From the NCBI GenBank assembly GCA_004028765.1, contig SAIX01000113.1, positions 1-64,000 on the forward strand: a stretch of DNA of 64,000 nucleotides. The letters are read 5' to 3'. The position numbers and the translations under genes were made by a program. A model generated the notes under the pieces. The model did no database searches, had not been told where the DNA came from, and saw nothing but the letters and a program-made list of their open reading frames with translations. Each line of letters opens with the position of its first letter. The stretch's first letter is position 1. Positions 37,572 through 47,172 of this stretch are shown in pieces. Source of the DNA: Chitinophagaceae bacterium (GTDB lineage: Bacteria > Bacteroidota > Bacteroidia > Chitinophagales > Chitinophagaceae).

Positions 37572-38222
37572 TTATTGGTACGGTTTTTTTGCGATGGTAA
37601 TGTAATAATCAAAAATAGCTTCCCTTTTAAAACGTATTCGTTTGCCTATCGTTAATCCGCGGCGGGTAAGAAAAGAATCATATTCATCTATCGATAGCTG
37701 AACAGGATGTAATGCATCACCCGGAAACAGCTGGAAGATTTTTTTTAAAATCTTATACCGGTGTGCATCTGTTGAAATTACCAGGAAGCCTCCCGGTTTT
37801 AATGCTTTTACAAGATTATTGTAACAGAGGTCAATATCATTTACATGGTTGATGGCGTTTATGCTGAAGATCAGGTCGTATTGATTTTCCTCATCGAGCT
37901 TTTCCATCATCTCATTCCGGAAACTTGTCCAGTGATATTGCAAAGGCCGGAAATGATCAAGCGATCTGTATTTATCAAGTAACGGGTCGATCGCAACAAC
38001 TGTATTACCTTCTAATGCCATAAAAATACCGGCCGGGCCACAACCAGCATCCAATATTTTCAATTTCGCAGGAACAGGGATTTCCGGTTTGATTTGTTTT
38101 AAAAACCGGTCCCAGTAGCTCATTTTTTGTTGCAGGTATCCAGCAACATCTTTCTTTCCCAGGTATTGTTTCCACCACCTGATCTCGAGGCTTTGCGCCA
38201 GTTTCCATTTCAAACCTGCCAT
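37572..38222 (-). CDS. Class I SAM-dependent methyltransferase
   Basis: A 216-residue methyltransferase. The SAM-binding motif I is ILDAGCGPAGIF, motif II-like acidic TVVAIDPLLDKY, and the post-motif region YDLIFSINAINHV followed by LKPGGFLVI. The acceptor could be a metabolite, a quinone precursor or a phosphonate-like compound; the sequence does not say. It starts 20 bases after glyS on the same strand, suggesting co-transcription with the synthetase. Confidence 0.88.
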   Translation of the reverse strand: MAGLKWKLAQSLEIRWWKQYLGKKDVAGYLQQKMSYWDRFLKQIKPEIPVPAKLKILDAGCGPAGIFMALEGNTVVAIDPLLDKYRSLDHFRPLQYHWTSFRNEMMEKLDEENQYDLIFSINAINHVNDIDLCYNNLVKALKPGGFLVISTDAHRYKILKKIFQLFPGDALHPVQLSIDEYDSFLTRRGLTIGKRIRFKREAIFDYYITIAKKPYQ

Positions 38223-38242
38223 ACTACTATCGCGTGGATTGG

Positions 38243-39688
38243 TTATACAATCTGTTCAAGCACGAGATCTTTCACCTTACTCATCAGTACCCGTTCCTGC
38301 TGCATGCTGTCGCGGTAGCGGATGGTTACGGTATTGTCTTCTTTTGTCTGGTGATCGATGGTAATACAGAAAGGGGTGCCCACTGCATCCTGGCGGCGGT
38401 AACGTTTACCGATCGCATCTTTCTCCTCGTAAAAGCACTTGAAATACGGTTTGCATTCATCCATCAGTTCACGTGCAATTTCGGGAAGGCCGTCTTTTTT
38501 GGTAAGCGGCAGGATCGCCAGTTTTACCGGGGCGATTTTTGGCGGGATATGCATCACCACACGGCTGTCGGTACTGCCATCTTCTTTGCTGATGGTTTCT
38601 TCCTTATAGGCATTTGAGAGGATCAGGAGGAACATACGGTCGAGGCCGATCGATGTTTCGATCACATAAGGCACATAATTCTGGTTGATCTCAGGATCGA
38701 AATACTGCAGCTTCTTTTTACTGTACAACTGGTGCTGTGTAAGATCAAAATCGCTGCGCGAATGAATGCCTTCCACTTCTTTAAACCCGATCGGGAATTC
38801 AAATTCAATATCGCAGGCCTCTTTTGCGTAATGCGCCAGTTTCACATGATCATGGTACCGGTATTTCTCTGCGGGGATGCCGAGGCTGAGATGCCATTGC
38901 AGGCGGGCTTCTTTCCAGTACTGGTACCATTCACCTTCTGTACCGGGGCGTACAAAAAACTGCATTTCCATCTGTTCAAACTCGCGCATACGGAAAATAA
39001 ACTGGCGCGCCACGATCTCATTGCGGAATGCTTTACCGGTTTGCGCAATACCAAAGGGGATTTTCATCCGTGCAGATTTCTGCACATTCAGAAAATTTAC
39101 AAAAATACCCTGTGCCGTTTCCGGGCGCAGGTAAATGGTATCCGATTCATCGGCCACCGAACCCAGTTGGGTGGAGAACATGAGATTGAACTGGCGGATA
39201 TCCGTCCAGTTTCCCGTTCCGCTTACACTGCATACAATTTTATGATCGGTGATCAGTTGTTTCAATGCCGCGAAATTTTCTGCAGCAAGTAAAGTATCCA
39301 TCTGTGCGATGAGTGCATCGGCAGCAGCAGTATCTCCTTTTTCTTTGAGTTCGTCCGCCTTTGCTTCGATAAGGTGATCAACCCGGTAACGTTTCTTACT
39401 GTCTTTATTATCGATCATCGGGTCGCTGAAATTATCAACATGCCCGCTGGCTTTCCAGGTAGTGGGATGCATAAAAATCGCCGCATCCACCCCAACGATA
39501 TTTTCATGCAACTGTGTCATACTTTTCCACCAGTAATCGCGGATATTTTTCTTCAATTCGCTTCCATACGGGCCATAATCGTATACGGCGCTGAGCCCGT
39601 CATAAATTTCACTGCTGGGAAATACAAAGCCATATTCTTTGGCATGCGAAATGATCGCCTGGAACTGATTGTCTTGCTGTATACTCAT
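38243..39688 (-). CDS. glyS: Glycine--tRNA ligase (class II, single-chain)
   Basis: Class II synthetase charging tRNA-Gly, 481 residues, of the dimeric eukaryote/archaea-like type. The N-terminus reads KEYGFVFPSSEIYDGL; catalytic motif 2 appears in RPETAQGIFVNF, with GKAFRNEIVARQFIFRMREFEQMEMQFF after it (a run of residues near 210-240), and motif 3 in ETSIGLDRMFL. The C-terminal anticodon-binding domain ends in the tail MSKVKDLVLEQIV. A -7 element lies seven bases before the ATG. Confidence 0.95.
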   Translation of the reverse strand: MSIQQDNQFQAIISHAKEYGFVFPSSEIYDGLSAVYDYGPYGSELKKNIRDYWWKSMTQLHENIVGVDAAIFMHPTTWKASGHVDNFSDPMIDNKDSKKRYRVDHLIEAKADELKEKGDTAAADALIAQMDTLLAAENFAALKQLITDHKIVCSVSGTGNWTDIRQFNLMFSTQLGSVADESDTIYLRPETAQGIFVNFLNVQKSARMKIPFGIAQTGKAFRNEIVARQFIFRMREFEQMEMQFFVRPGTEGEWYQYWKEARLQWHLSLGIPAEKYRYHDHVKLAHYAKEACDIEFEFPIGFKEVEGIHSRSDFDLTQHQLYSKKKLQYFDPEINQNYVPYVIETSIGLDRMFLLILSNAYKEETISKEDGSTDSRVVMHIPPKIAPVKLAILPLTKKDGLPEIARELMDECKPYFKCFYEEKDAIGKRYRRQDAVGTPFCITIDHQTKEDNTVTIRYRDSMQQERVLMSKVKDLVLEQIV

Positions 39689-39695
39689 AACGCCG

Positions 39696-39703
39696 CAAAA
39701 ATA
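39696..39703 (-). promoter_or_regulatory. -7 promoter element of glyS
   Basis: TATTTTTG on the minus strand is an exact TAnnTTTG match, seven bases from the ATG, predicting a near-leaderless mRNA. No TTG was found at a normal -33 distance. Confidence 0.5.
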
Positions 39704-39827
39704 GGCTTTTCAGCTTGCCCGGCGAAACAGGCAAAACGGAAGAAGAGAAAGCCCTGAACAAGCGTTCATCCAAAAAATCCGGCACGAATCACCAAAAAAA
39801 TTAGCTTAGTTGCCCAAAACAATTACC

Positions 39828-41222
39828 ATGTTTAAAAAAACAGTTCTTATCCTTCTCTGCCTGCCTTTTTTTGCATCCTCTCAGCAGGTAACTGAATATC
39901 CGAATGATTATTTGTCGCCCGCTTTTCATGCAGGCCGGCGTGCCGCACTTCGTGAACTGATGCCGAAGGGTTCTGTTGCCATTCTATTTGCCGCACAGGT
40001 ACGGAACCGCAGCAATGATGTGGATTTTGATTACTCACAGAACAGGAATTTTTATTACCTGACAGGACTGACAGAACCCAATGCGATGCTGGTTTTATTC
40101 AAAGAACCGGCAACCCTGCTCGGTAAAACCGGTACCGAATTTATTTTTGTGGAGCCCCGTAACCCGCAAAGAGAAATGTGGACGGGTAAAATACTTGGTG
40201 CGGAAGGAGTAATGGAGCGGTTGAAATTTGAAAATGTTTTTACAAACGATAAGTTTCAATACAACACCATCGATTTTTCAAAAACAGATTCCGTGTTTAC
40301 AGGGCTGTATGCAGAAAATATCCTCTCGAAATATTATGGCCGCAATGGAATGGATCCATTATCAAAAATGGCTTCGCTGGTTGACAGTGCCCTCGTACAA
40401 AATAAAAAACCAAACGCCTATAACCGGTTGTCCGGCATGTTGCGCGGGTTACGATCGATAAAACAACCTGAAGAAATTACACTCATCGAAAAAGCGGTCA
40501 GCATCAGTACACAGGGGCACAATGACGTAATGCGTGCGGCAAAACCCGGCATGACGGAATACCAGGCGCAGGCCATCATGGAATATCATTTTAAAAAGAA
40601 CGGATCAGAGTACCCCGGTTACCCGAGTATCAATGGATCGGGCGAGAATACCTGCATTTTACATTATGAGACAAACCAGCGACTTACAAAAGACGGCGAC
40701 CTGTTACTGAGCGATTGCGCAGCCGAGTACCATGGCTATAGTGCCGATGTTACAAGAACGATACCGGTGAACGGGAAATTCAGCCCGGAGCAAAAAATGA
40801 TTTACGAACTGGTACTTGCTGCACAGGACTCTGCCTTCCTCCAATGCAAAGCAGGTAATAATTCGAGCGATCCGCATCGTGCTGCTGTAAGGGTAATTAC
40901 TGAAGGACTGAAAAAACTGGGTATCATTTCCACCGACCAGGAAGTAAGGACTTATTTCCCGCATGGCACATCGCATGGTTTAGGGCTGGATGTACATGAT
41001 CCCAACCCGATGAAACTACAGCCCGGTGCAGTGTTTACCGTTGAGCCGGGAATTTATATTCCACCGGGAAGCAAATGCGATCAAAAATGGTGGAATATCG
41101 GTGTACGGATAGAAGATGATATCCTGATCACCGAAACCGGATATAAAAATCTTTCCGCCGGCAGCCCGAGAACAGTTGCAGAGATCGAAAAAATGATGAA
41201 ACAGAAAAGTATTTTTAAATAA
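39828..41222 (+). CDS. Secreted Xaa-Pro aminopeptidase (M24B)
   Basis: Exported metallopeptidase of 464 residues that should remove N-terminal residues before proline. Start was placed at ATG 39828, giving the signal peptide MFKKTVLILLCLPFFASSQ; a TTG at 39810 is possible but would precede it with an odd hexapeptide. The pita-bread domain shows the metal ligands Asp in LLLSDCAAEYHGYSADVTRT (two Asp), His in FPHGTSHGLGLDVHD, Glu in FTVEPGIY and Glu in VRIEDDILI. Full length. A terminator follows that is shared with the convergent MazG-like gene. Confidence 0.92.
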   Translation: MFKKTVLILLCLPFFASSQQVTEYPNDYLSPAFHAGRRAALRELMPKGSVAILFAAQVRNRSNDVDFDYSQNRNFYYLTGLTEPNAMLVLFKEPATLLGKTGTEFIFVEPRNPQREMWTGKILGAEGVMERLKFENVFTNDKFQYNTIDFSKTDSVFTGLYAENILSKYYGRNGMDPLSKMASLVDSALVQNKKPNAYNRLSGMLRGLRSIKQPEEITLIEKAVSISTQGHNDVMRAAKPGMTEYQAQAIMEYHFKKNGSEYPGYPSINGSGENTCILHYETNQRLTKDGDLLLSDCAAEYHGYSADVTRTIPVNGKFSPEQKMIYELVLAAQDSAFLQCKAGNNSSDPHRAAVRVITEGLKKLGIISTDQEVRTYFPHGTSHGLGLDVHDPNPMKLQPGAVFTVEPGIYIPPGSKCDQKWWNIGVRIEDDILITETGYKNLSAGSPRTVAEIEKMMKQKSIFK

Positions 41223-41240
41223 GCTATTGTTCTTTAAAAT

Positions 41241-41272
41241 AAAAAACTCCGCTGCTCAGCGGAGTTTTTTAT
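41241..41272. terminator. Bidirectional terminator between pepP-like and MazG-like genes
   Basis: ACTCCGCT pairs with AGCGGAGT around a GCTC loop, with A and T runs on either side. The left gene ends at 41222 and the stop of the right gene (41256-41258) lies inside the hairpin, so it serves both strands. Confidence 0.9.
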
Positions 41273-41582
41273 TTTCCAGGTGCCGGCTGCCATCGCGCAT
41301 ATTTTTTTTCTCGAAATTTTTCTGCAGCGCTTCGGTAAGGTTTACGCCTGTTTGGTTGGCGAGGCAGATCAATACCCATAATACGTCTGCCATTTCATCC
41401 GGCAACTCTTTTCCTTTATCCGATTCCTTGAAAGACTGCTCGCCATATTTCCGGACCATGAGTCGGCTCAACTCCCCTACTTCTTCCATCAGGATACCGA
41501 GATTGGTAAGCTCCGAAAAATAACGGACACCTATTGTTTTGATCCAGTTATCTACCTGTTGTTGTGCTTCTTCAATGGTCAT
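41256..41582 (-). CDS. MazG-like nucleotide pyrophosphohydrolase
   Basis: All-alpha NTP-PPase of 108 residues that would hydrolyse a nucleoside triphosphate to monophosphate and pyrophosphate. Metal-binding acids are in LMEEVGELSRL and LPDEMADVLWVLICLANQ. It probably acts in nucleotide-pool cleansing. It starts seven bases after the globin stop on the same strand and ends inside the terminator. Confidence 0.9.
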   Translation of the reverse strand: MTIEEAQQQVDNWIKTIGVRYFSELTNLGILMEEVGELSRLMVRKYGEQSFKESDKGKELPDEMADVLWVLICLANQTGVNLTEALQKNFEKKNMRDGSRHLENKKLR

Positions 41583-41589
41583 GATAAAA

Positions 41590-41979
41590 TTATTTAGCGT
41601 GGCCGATGCCGCCGTGAATGGTTTTTATTTTCATAACTGTTGCGATAGAGGTTGCCCGCTGTTTTATTTTCTCCGCATGATCGCCCTCATACATTTCGTT
41701 AACGGTTTCAGTGAAAAGGGATACCCATCGGTTAAAATCGGCATCTGTAAAAGGAACCATCTGGTGTATTTTTTCATGCGCCTGCATTACATTTCCCGGG
41801 TAAGCAGTTTTTTCAAAGATCACAGACTCCCAGAAATTTGTGATCAAAGGGATGTGTTTATCGAGATCGAGCGGTACCACTTCTGTAAAATAATGCCCGA
41901 TCCTGTCATCGGCAAGTGCTTTCTTATAAAACCTTACCATTAAAGCTTCAATATCCGCACGGGTCTGGAGATCAGGCAT
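41590..41979 (-). CDS. Group III truncated hemoglobin
   Basis: Small globin of 129 residues. Group III features are the early FYKKALADDRIGHYF helix pair, the KHIPLITNFWESVIF segment and a proximal-His candidate in AHEKIHQM (probably H72, with H68 nearby), followed by DFNRWVSLFTETV. Members bind oxygen, NO or other ligands; the role here is unknown. Downstream is the MazG-like gene, probably co-transcribed. TAATTTTA upstream on the minus strand is one base off the -7 consensus. Confidence 0.88.
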   Translation of the reverse strand: MPDLQTRADIEALMVRFYKKALADDRIGHYFTEVVPLDLDKHIPLITNFWESVIFEKTAYPGNVMQAHEKIHQMVPFTDADFNRWVSLFTETVNEMYEGDHAEKIKQRATSIATVMKIKTIHGGIGHAK

Positions 41980-42217
41980 GGTTGTCTTTTGATCTTTCGG
42001 TTATAAAAATAAAATTACAGTTTCCCATTCGTTGATACAATGTGAAGGTACTTGAAAAGTGTATGATCATTCTTCTTCCCCCTGATCCATTTCGCAGGAG
42101 AAGAGAGGAGCAAAAGAGAAAAAGAGATGCGTAAGAGTTACCTGTTCACCGGGTGTCAGCTTACGATTGCGTACCCGTTGGTGCATTCAGTGCATCAGTC
42201 GCAAAATTGTAAAAAAT

Positions 42218-44344
42218 CTATGCGACTTTTTTCCAATTCAACCGTACCGAATTCACCGCCAGTACCACATCACTTAAACCCATCACAAGTGCACCGAAAC
42301 CGGGATTGAGAAAACCGAATGCAGCAACCGGTATCGCAACAATATTATAGGCAAAGGCCCAGAAAAGATTTTGCTGGATGGTAAGATACGTGTGCCTGCC
42401 CAACCCAAGCGACAAAGGCAATTGCTGTATTCCCTGCCGCATCAGTACCACCTGTGCACTCTGCATCGCGATCTGTGAGGCATCGCTTAATGAAATACCT
42501 ACTGTTGCTTTGGCAAGTGCAGGTGCATCATTGATGCCATCGCCCACCATTGCGGTTGGGGCAATATGGTTCAGTTCAGCGATCTTATTGAGTTTTTGCT
42601 GGGGTGTTTGTTCGGCATACACTTCATCAATACCCAATGCTGCCGCAACCTGATTACATTTTTCCAGCAGGTCGCCACTGAGTAAAATCGTTTTGATACC
42701 CTGTTGCTGTAAACGGCTCACCACTTTTTTCGCTTCTTCCCTTATTTCATCTGCCACATCAATCGTGCCGGTGAGACGGCCGTTTTTCAGGAGGTAAATA
42801 TTATGTGTATGATCGCTCGTAACCTGCCCGGCCATTTTCCAGGAGCCGGCAAGGTATTCATTCCCTTCTTTATCGGTGGCTTTCATCCCCATGCCTTTTA
42901 TTTCTTCTATTTTGGCCCAGCGTACTTCGTTTTTTGTTTTCCATTCCCTGACAACCGCTTTTGCAATGGGGTGGGTGGAGTATTTTTCGAGAGAGTAGGC
43001 AAGCCGTTTAAAATCTTCTTCGCCTGTACCGCTGTCCTTCTCTATCTCAAATGCAGTTATTGCAAAATGCCCGGTAGTAAGTGTACCCGTTTTATCAAAC
43101 ACCACCTGGCGGATGCTCTTGAATAACTCGAGGCTTTTTGCATTTTTAAATAGTACCCCGTTTTTCGCGGCACGACCCATACCCACTGCAATGGCTGCCG
43201 GTGTAGCAAGCCCCATGGCGCAGGGACATGAGATCACCAGCACTGCAATGGCCCTTAACAAACTACTGCTGAAGGCAATATTTCCAATAAAATAATTTCC
43301 GAGAAAAGTAACCACTGCAATACTGATAACCGTTGGCACAAATATGGCGCTGATCTTATCCGCCAGTTGCTGTATGGGTGGCTTTTCGGATTGTGCTTCT
43401 TTAACGAGTTTCAAAATATTCGCGAGTACCGTATCTTCCCCAACAGCCGTTACATAGGTTTTTACTGTGCCTGTTTCGAGCAGGCTGCCACCGATAAGTT
43501 TATCATTCATTTTTTTCTCAACCGGTACGCTTTCACCCGTGATAATGGCTTCATTTACGCTGGCTTCGCCCCAGAGTATTTTACAATCCATCGGAACGGT
43601 TTCGCCTGTTTTGATCAGCAGCAGGTCGCCCACTTTTAAACCCGTGCTCTCCACAGGAAAAATATGTTCCTCGTGCTTGTCATCGTACGCGATCATATTC
43701 GCCATTACTTTCCGGCTGACGGCCAGTTTACGCAAAGCCGCCTGCGTGGTTTCAACCGATTTGTCTTCCATCCAGTTGCCAAGAAATACAAGGGTGAGGA
43801 TCGTTGCAGTGGTTTCATAGAAAAGAAATTCATCCGGCCTGCCTGAGAGAAATGTTCCGTACAAACTATATACAAATGCCGCAACCGCTCCTAATGCGAT
43901 CAGCACATTCATATTCGGGATCCCTTTCAGGATACTTTTGAATGCACTTCTTCCAAAAAAATCCATACCCACAATAAATACCGGAATGGTGAGCCCCAGC
44001 TGCACATAAGGGTTCATCAGGAAATGGATATGAACACCCGGTAACAGGTGCAGCATCATCGGGAGCGTGAAAATGAAACAGAAAGCAAAGCGCTGAAAAT
44101 GATTGGTGAAGATTTTTTTCCGTGGCGCGATGTTTTGTTCACCGGTTACCACATGATAACCCAACCCTTCGATGCCTTTTGAAATTTCCTGTTTGTTTTT
44201 TTGTTCATCCAGTTCAAAACTCACTTCACCACCGATAAAATTCACTTTTACTTCTTTCAGTCCTTTTCCCTGCAGGTATTTATCGATTGTAAGAGCACAA
44301 TTGGTACAACTCATTCCCTCTACTTTCCAGTTCACTTTTTCCAT
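42218..44344 (-). CDS. copA: Copper-translocating P-type ATPase
   Basis: Inner-membrane Cu(I) exporter, 708 residues. The single N-terminal metal-binding domain has GMSCTNC. The membrane copper site is SCPCAMGLATP near residue 374, the phosphorylation site DKTGT near 415, an HP motif (THPIAKA) and GDGINDAP near 599. Eight membrane segments fit the P1B-1 type. The open frame reaches 44587, but that part overlaps the divergent tsaE gene and has no family similarity, so ATG 44344 (MEKVNWKVEG) was used. An exact -7 element lies 18 bases upstream. Confidence 0.94.
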   Translation of the reverse strand: MEKVNWKVEGMSCTNCALTIDKYLQGKGLKEVKVNFIGGEVSFELDEQKNKQEISKGIEGLGYHVVTGEQNIAPRKKIFTNHFQRFAFCFIFTLPMMLHLLPGVHIHFLMNPYVQLGLTIPVFIVGMDFFGRSAFKSILKGIPNMNVLIALGAVAAFVYSLYGTFLSGRPDEFLFYETTATILTLVFLGNWMEDKSVETTQAALRKLAVSRKVMANMIAYDDKHEEHIFPVESTGLKVGDLLLIKTGETVPMDCKILWGEASVNEAIITGESVPVEKKMNDKLIGGSLLETGTVKTYVTAVGEDTVLANILKLVKEAQSEKPPIQQLADKISAIFVPTVISIAVVTFLGNYFIGNIAFSSSLLRAIAVLVISCPCAMGLATPAAIAVGMGRAAKNGVLFKNAKSLELFKSIRQVVFDKTGTLTTGHFAITAFEIEKDSGTGEEDFKRLAYSLEKYSTHPIAKAVVREWKTKNEVRWAKIEEIKGMGMKATDKEGNEYLAGSWKMAGQVTSDHTHNIYLLKNGRLTGTIDVADEIREEAKKVVSRLQQQGIKTILLSGDLLEKCNQVAAALGIDEVYAEQTPQQKLNKIAELNHIAPTAMVGDGINDAPALAKATVGISLSDASQIAMQSAQVVLMRQGIQQLPLSLGLGRHTYLTIQQNLFWAFAYNIVAIPVAAFGFLNPGFGALVMGLSDVVLAVNSVRLNWKKVA

Positions 44345-44362
44345 TGTTCTGTGTTTAGGATA

Positions 44363-44370
44363 CAAAAATA
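44363..44370 (-). promoter_or_regulatory. -7 promoter element of copA
   Basis: TATTTTTG on the minus strand matches TAnnTTTG, 18 bases upstream of the copA ATG. No clear operator was seen. Confidence 0.5.
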
Positions 44371-44449
44371 CAAAGTGCCAAAGGGGCAGATTATCGAAAT
44401 CGGAATTATTAATACAGCATTGTTTCAAAAACCATCCCGGCAGGGCCTT

Positions 44450-44457
44450 TATCTTTG
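44450..44457 (+). promoter_or_regulatory. -7 promoter element of tsaE
   Basis: TATCTTTG matches TAnnTTTG and is separated from the ATG (44462) by exactly four bases, predicting a leaderless mRNA. Confidence 0.6.
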
Positions 44458-44461
44458 CGGC

Positions 44462-44881
44462 ATGGATGCCATTTTTACCCTCAGCGGGATAAAGCCTGTA
44501 GCCCGCGCTCTTTGGAAAGAAGCCTCTAAACATTCCGTATGGGCTTTTCATGCCGGTATGGGAACGGGTAAAACCACTTTTATCCATGCGTTATGTGAAG
44601 AACTCGGTGTAAAAGATACGATCGCGAGCCCCACATTTGCCATCATCAATGAATACAAGGGCAGTATGGTATCAACTATTTTTCACATGGACTGGTACCG
44701 GCTCTCATCAGAAGAGGAAGCAATTGGTGCAGGTGTGGAAGACTGCCTGCTTAGCGGGAACCTCTGTTTGATTGAATGGCCCGAAAACGCGGCCGGTTTA
44801 CTGGATGAAAAAACATTTCATATCCACATGGAAGTGCTCGATACAGAAACCAGACGGTTGTACACAGGAAATGAACCCTGA
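44462..44881 (+). CDS. tsaE: tRNA threonylcarbamoyladenosine biosynthesis ATPase
   Basis: Small ATPase (139 residues) needed with TsaB, TsaC and TsaD to make the t6A modification at position 37 of ANN-decoding tRNAs. The Walker A loop is GMGTGKTTF, the switch-like region is SPTFAIINEY, and the later HMDWYRL and LIEWPENA segments are characteristic. The open frame extends to 44201 opposite copA, but the family starts at MDAIFTLSG, and the promoter four bases upstream supports ATG 44462. Alanine dehydrogenase follows 105 bases later. Confidence 0.93.
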   Translation: MDAIFTLSGIKPVARALWKEASKHSVWAFHAGMGTGKTTFIHALCEELGVKDTIASPTFAIINEYKGSMVSTIFHMDWYRLSSEEEAIGAGVEDCLLSGNLCLIEWPENAAGLLDEKTFHIHMEVLDTETRRLYTGNEP

Positions 44882-44986
44882 CACCCAAAACCGTTTCTGT
44901 TTTTGATTTTTGATTCCTCACTTTTAAGTGATCCTCCCTCTTTCTTCTATAAATAAAGTAACTTTAAGTATCTACAATTAACCGCT

Positions 44987-46198
44987 ATGGCAAGCAAACC
45001 CACTATCAGTCCCTCGATTACCTATGAAACACTGGAAGAGGTACTGGATGTAAAACCACAGGGAGCCAGGTTGCATATCGGTATCCCGAAAGAGATCGCT
45101 TTCCAGGAAAACCGCATTGCATTAACACCGGAAGCCGTTGGGGTACTGGTGGCCAATGGCAACCAGGTAGTGGTGGAACACAAAGCCGGTGAAGGCAGCC
45201 ATTATTCCGACAAGGATTATGCTGAGGCCGGGGCCAGGATCGTATACGACAGGGCCGCGGTATTTCAATGCCCTTTTTTGATAAAGAGCGCACCGCCGGT
45301 GGAAGAAGACATGCCACTGCTGCAAATGAACCAGACCATCGTTTCCCCCATTCATCTTTCGGCATTAAAGAAAGAGTACATCGAGAAAATGATGGAGAAA
45401 CGCATTACCGCATTAAGTTTTGAAAATTTTAAAGACGACAGCGGCACATATCCCATCGTTCGCAGTATGAGTGAAATTGCGGGAAGCGCGGTGATGCTGA
45501 TCGCCGGGCAATACCTAAGCAGTTTTAATAAAGGCAAAGGCGTGTTATTAGGCGGTATCAGCGGCATCCCTCCCACCAAAGTTGTGATCATCGGTGCAGG
45601 CATTGTTGGTGAATTTGCCACACGCAATGCGCTCGCCCTTGGCGCATCGGTAAAAGTGTTCGACAACAACGTATACCGGCTGAAACAGTTGCAGAATAAC
45701 CTGGGCCAGCGCACCTGGACCAGCGTGCTCGAACCGCGCATACTTGCCAAACAATTAAAAACATGCGAAGTGGCCGTGGGCGCTTTGAGCAACGAATATG
45801 GCAGGGCGCCGGTAGTGGTAACCGAAGAAATGGTTGCGGCCATGCGGCCCGGTAGTATCATCATCGATGTGGCGATAGACAGGGGCGGATGTTTTGAAAC
45901 CTCGGAGCTCACGAGTTATGAAGAGCCTACTTTCCTGAAACACGATGTGATCCATTACTGTGTGCCCAATATTCCCAGCGGTTTTGCACGTACAGCAAGC
46001 CAGGCCATCAGCAATGTACTGATGCCCCTGATGCTCGAGATCAGTGATGAGGGCGGCATGGAAGAAATGGTTTGGCACAAGTTTAACCTGCGCGAAGGCA
46101 TTTATATGTTCAAGGGGGCATTGACCGATTTTTATATCAGCCAGCGTTTCGATCTCAAATACACCGACCTGAACCTGCTCATCGCAAGCCGGCGCTGA
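44987..46198 (+). CDS. ald: Alanine dehydrogenase
   Basis: NAD-dependent enzyme converting L-alanine to pyruvate and ammonium, 403 residues. The N-terminal catalytic domain shows HIGIPKEIAFQENRIALTP and the Rossmann part VVIIGAGIVGEFATRNALALGA. Late motifs are VDVAIDRGGCFET and YCVPNIPSGFARTAS. This length and order match alanine dehydrogenase rather than transhydrogenase alpha chains. A TAACTTTA upstream is one base off the -7 consensus. Confidence 0.92.
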   Translation: MASKPTISPSITYETLEEVLDVKPQGARLHIGIPKEIAFQENRIALTPEAVGVLVANGNQVVVEHKAGEGSHYSDKDYAEAGARIVYDRAAVFQCPFLIKSAPPVEEDMPLLQMNQTIVSPIHLSALKKEYIEKMMEKRITALSFENFKDDSGTYPIVRSMSEIAGSAVMLIAGQYLSSFNKGKGVLLGGISGIPPTKVVIIGAGIVGEFATRNALALGASVKVFDNNVYRLKQLQNNLGQRTWTSVLEPRILAKQLKTCEVAVGALSNEYGRAPVVVTEEMVAAMRPGSIIIDVAIDRGGCFETSELTSYEEPTFLKHDVIHYCVPNIPSGFARTASQAISNVLMPLMLEISDEGGMEEMVWHKFNLREGIYMFKGALTDFYISQRFDLKYTDLNLLIASRR

Positions 46199-46223
46199 TC
46201 GTGCAAATTCAAATAAAGCGGGT

Positions 46224-46817
46224 ATGTGGGTAAAATATTGCTATGTTTTTATCGCTGCAATGCTGGTGGATATCGTACCGCTGCCATTACCACCGGCATT
46301 TGTGGTGATGGTATTCCTGCAATTGTATTATCACCTGGATGTATGGACCGTAATATGGGTAGGCGTGGCGGGTTCGATGCTTGGCAGGTACGCACTAACC
46401 TTGTATATCCCGAAAATCGCGGCGCGTTTATTCAATCCCGATAAAAATGCGGATGTACAATACCTTGGAAAAAAACTGAAAGAAAAAGGATGGAAAAGCC
46501 AGCTGGCCATCCTTACGTATTCACTGTTGCCACTTCCCACCACACCATTATTTATTGCAGGAGGAATGGCGCGTATGAAACCCATCAGCATCATCCCCGC
46601 TTTTTTCGTAGGTAAATTCACCAGCGATGCCGCAGCCGTTTTTATGGGGAAATATGCAGCGGAAAATGTTACAGGTATCCTCGATGGCATAATATCCTGG
46701 CAAAGCATATCGGGTTTGGTACTGGGACTATTATTAATCACAGCCTTACTTTTTATCGACTGGCGAACATTTCTCGAACAGAAAAAGATCCGGATCAATG
46801 TTAAGATCTGGAAATAA
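46224..46817 (+). CDS. VTT-like (DedA/SNARE-associated) membrane protein
   Basis: A 197-residue inner-membrane protein with about five hydrophobic segments. The re-entrant-loop signatures of this superfamily are recognisable in GVAGSMLGRYALTLYIP and YSLLPLPTTPLFIAGGMARM. Proteins of this type move or scramble lipids such as undecaprenyl phosphate. It starts 25 bases after ald, so they are probably co-transcribed. Assignment is by motif resemblance and moderately sure. Confidence 0.7.
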   Translation: MWVKYCYVFIAAMLVDIVPLPLPPAFVVMVFLQLYYHLDVWTVIWVGVAGSMLGRYALTLYIPKIAARLFNPDKNADVQYLGKKLKEKGWKSQLAILTYSLLPLPTTPLFIAGGMARMKPISIIPAFFVGKFTSDAAAVFMGKYAAENVTGILDGIISWQSISGLVLGLLLITALLFIDWRTFLEQKKIRINVKIWK

Positions 46818-46903
46818 TTTTCCCGCTTTTAGGATACAACACAAAGCCACTGAGAAGCAGGAATTTTGCGGAGGGTTACAGGGATATGCATTTCGCTGTA
46901 TTC

Positions 46904-47113
46904 CTATTCCAGTTCCACGCAATCAAATCCATTGTTTTCCAAAACACTGATCACGTCAGATGCGGAAGCATGCACGCTTTCCACCCGTAAAATCCTGTCG
47001 CAATCCCCGAGATCAAAATTCCATTTAGCGGGATGCAAAAGATGATCGAGACAGGGCTGCAAAAATTTTGCGTCCTGCAGGTTGTTCACACTGGTTTTAA
47101 AAACAAGTACCAT
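46904..47113 (-). CDS. Small hypothetical protein, HMA-like fold
   Basis: A 69-residue protein. Its pattern, an N-terminal strand (MVLVFKTSV), helix, strand (RILRVES), helix and final strand (GFDCVELE), resembles heavy-metal-associated domains, but it lacks the CxxC metal motif. Cysteines C21, C38 and C65 are spread. Function unknown; the structured composition suggests a real gene. Confidence 0.65.
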   Translation of the reverse strand: MVLVFKTSVNNLQDAKFLQPCLDHLLHPAKWNFDLGDCDRILRVESVHASASDVISVLENNGFDCVELE

Positions 47114-47172
47114 AGACTGATTTATACAATAACAGCCAGGATCGTTTAGTGAGAACGACCCTGGCCAGGAAA

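Noticed and set aside
44345-44587. N-terminal extension of copA overlapping tsaE on the other strand
   Set aside because: Family similarity starts at MEKVNWKVEG, and the extension lies on top of the tsaE coding region and both promoters.
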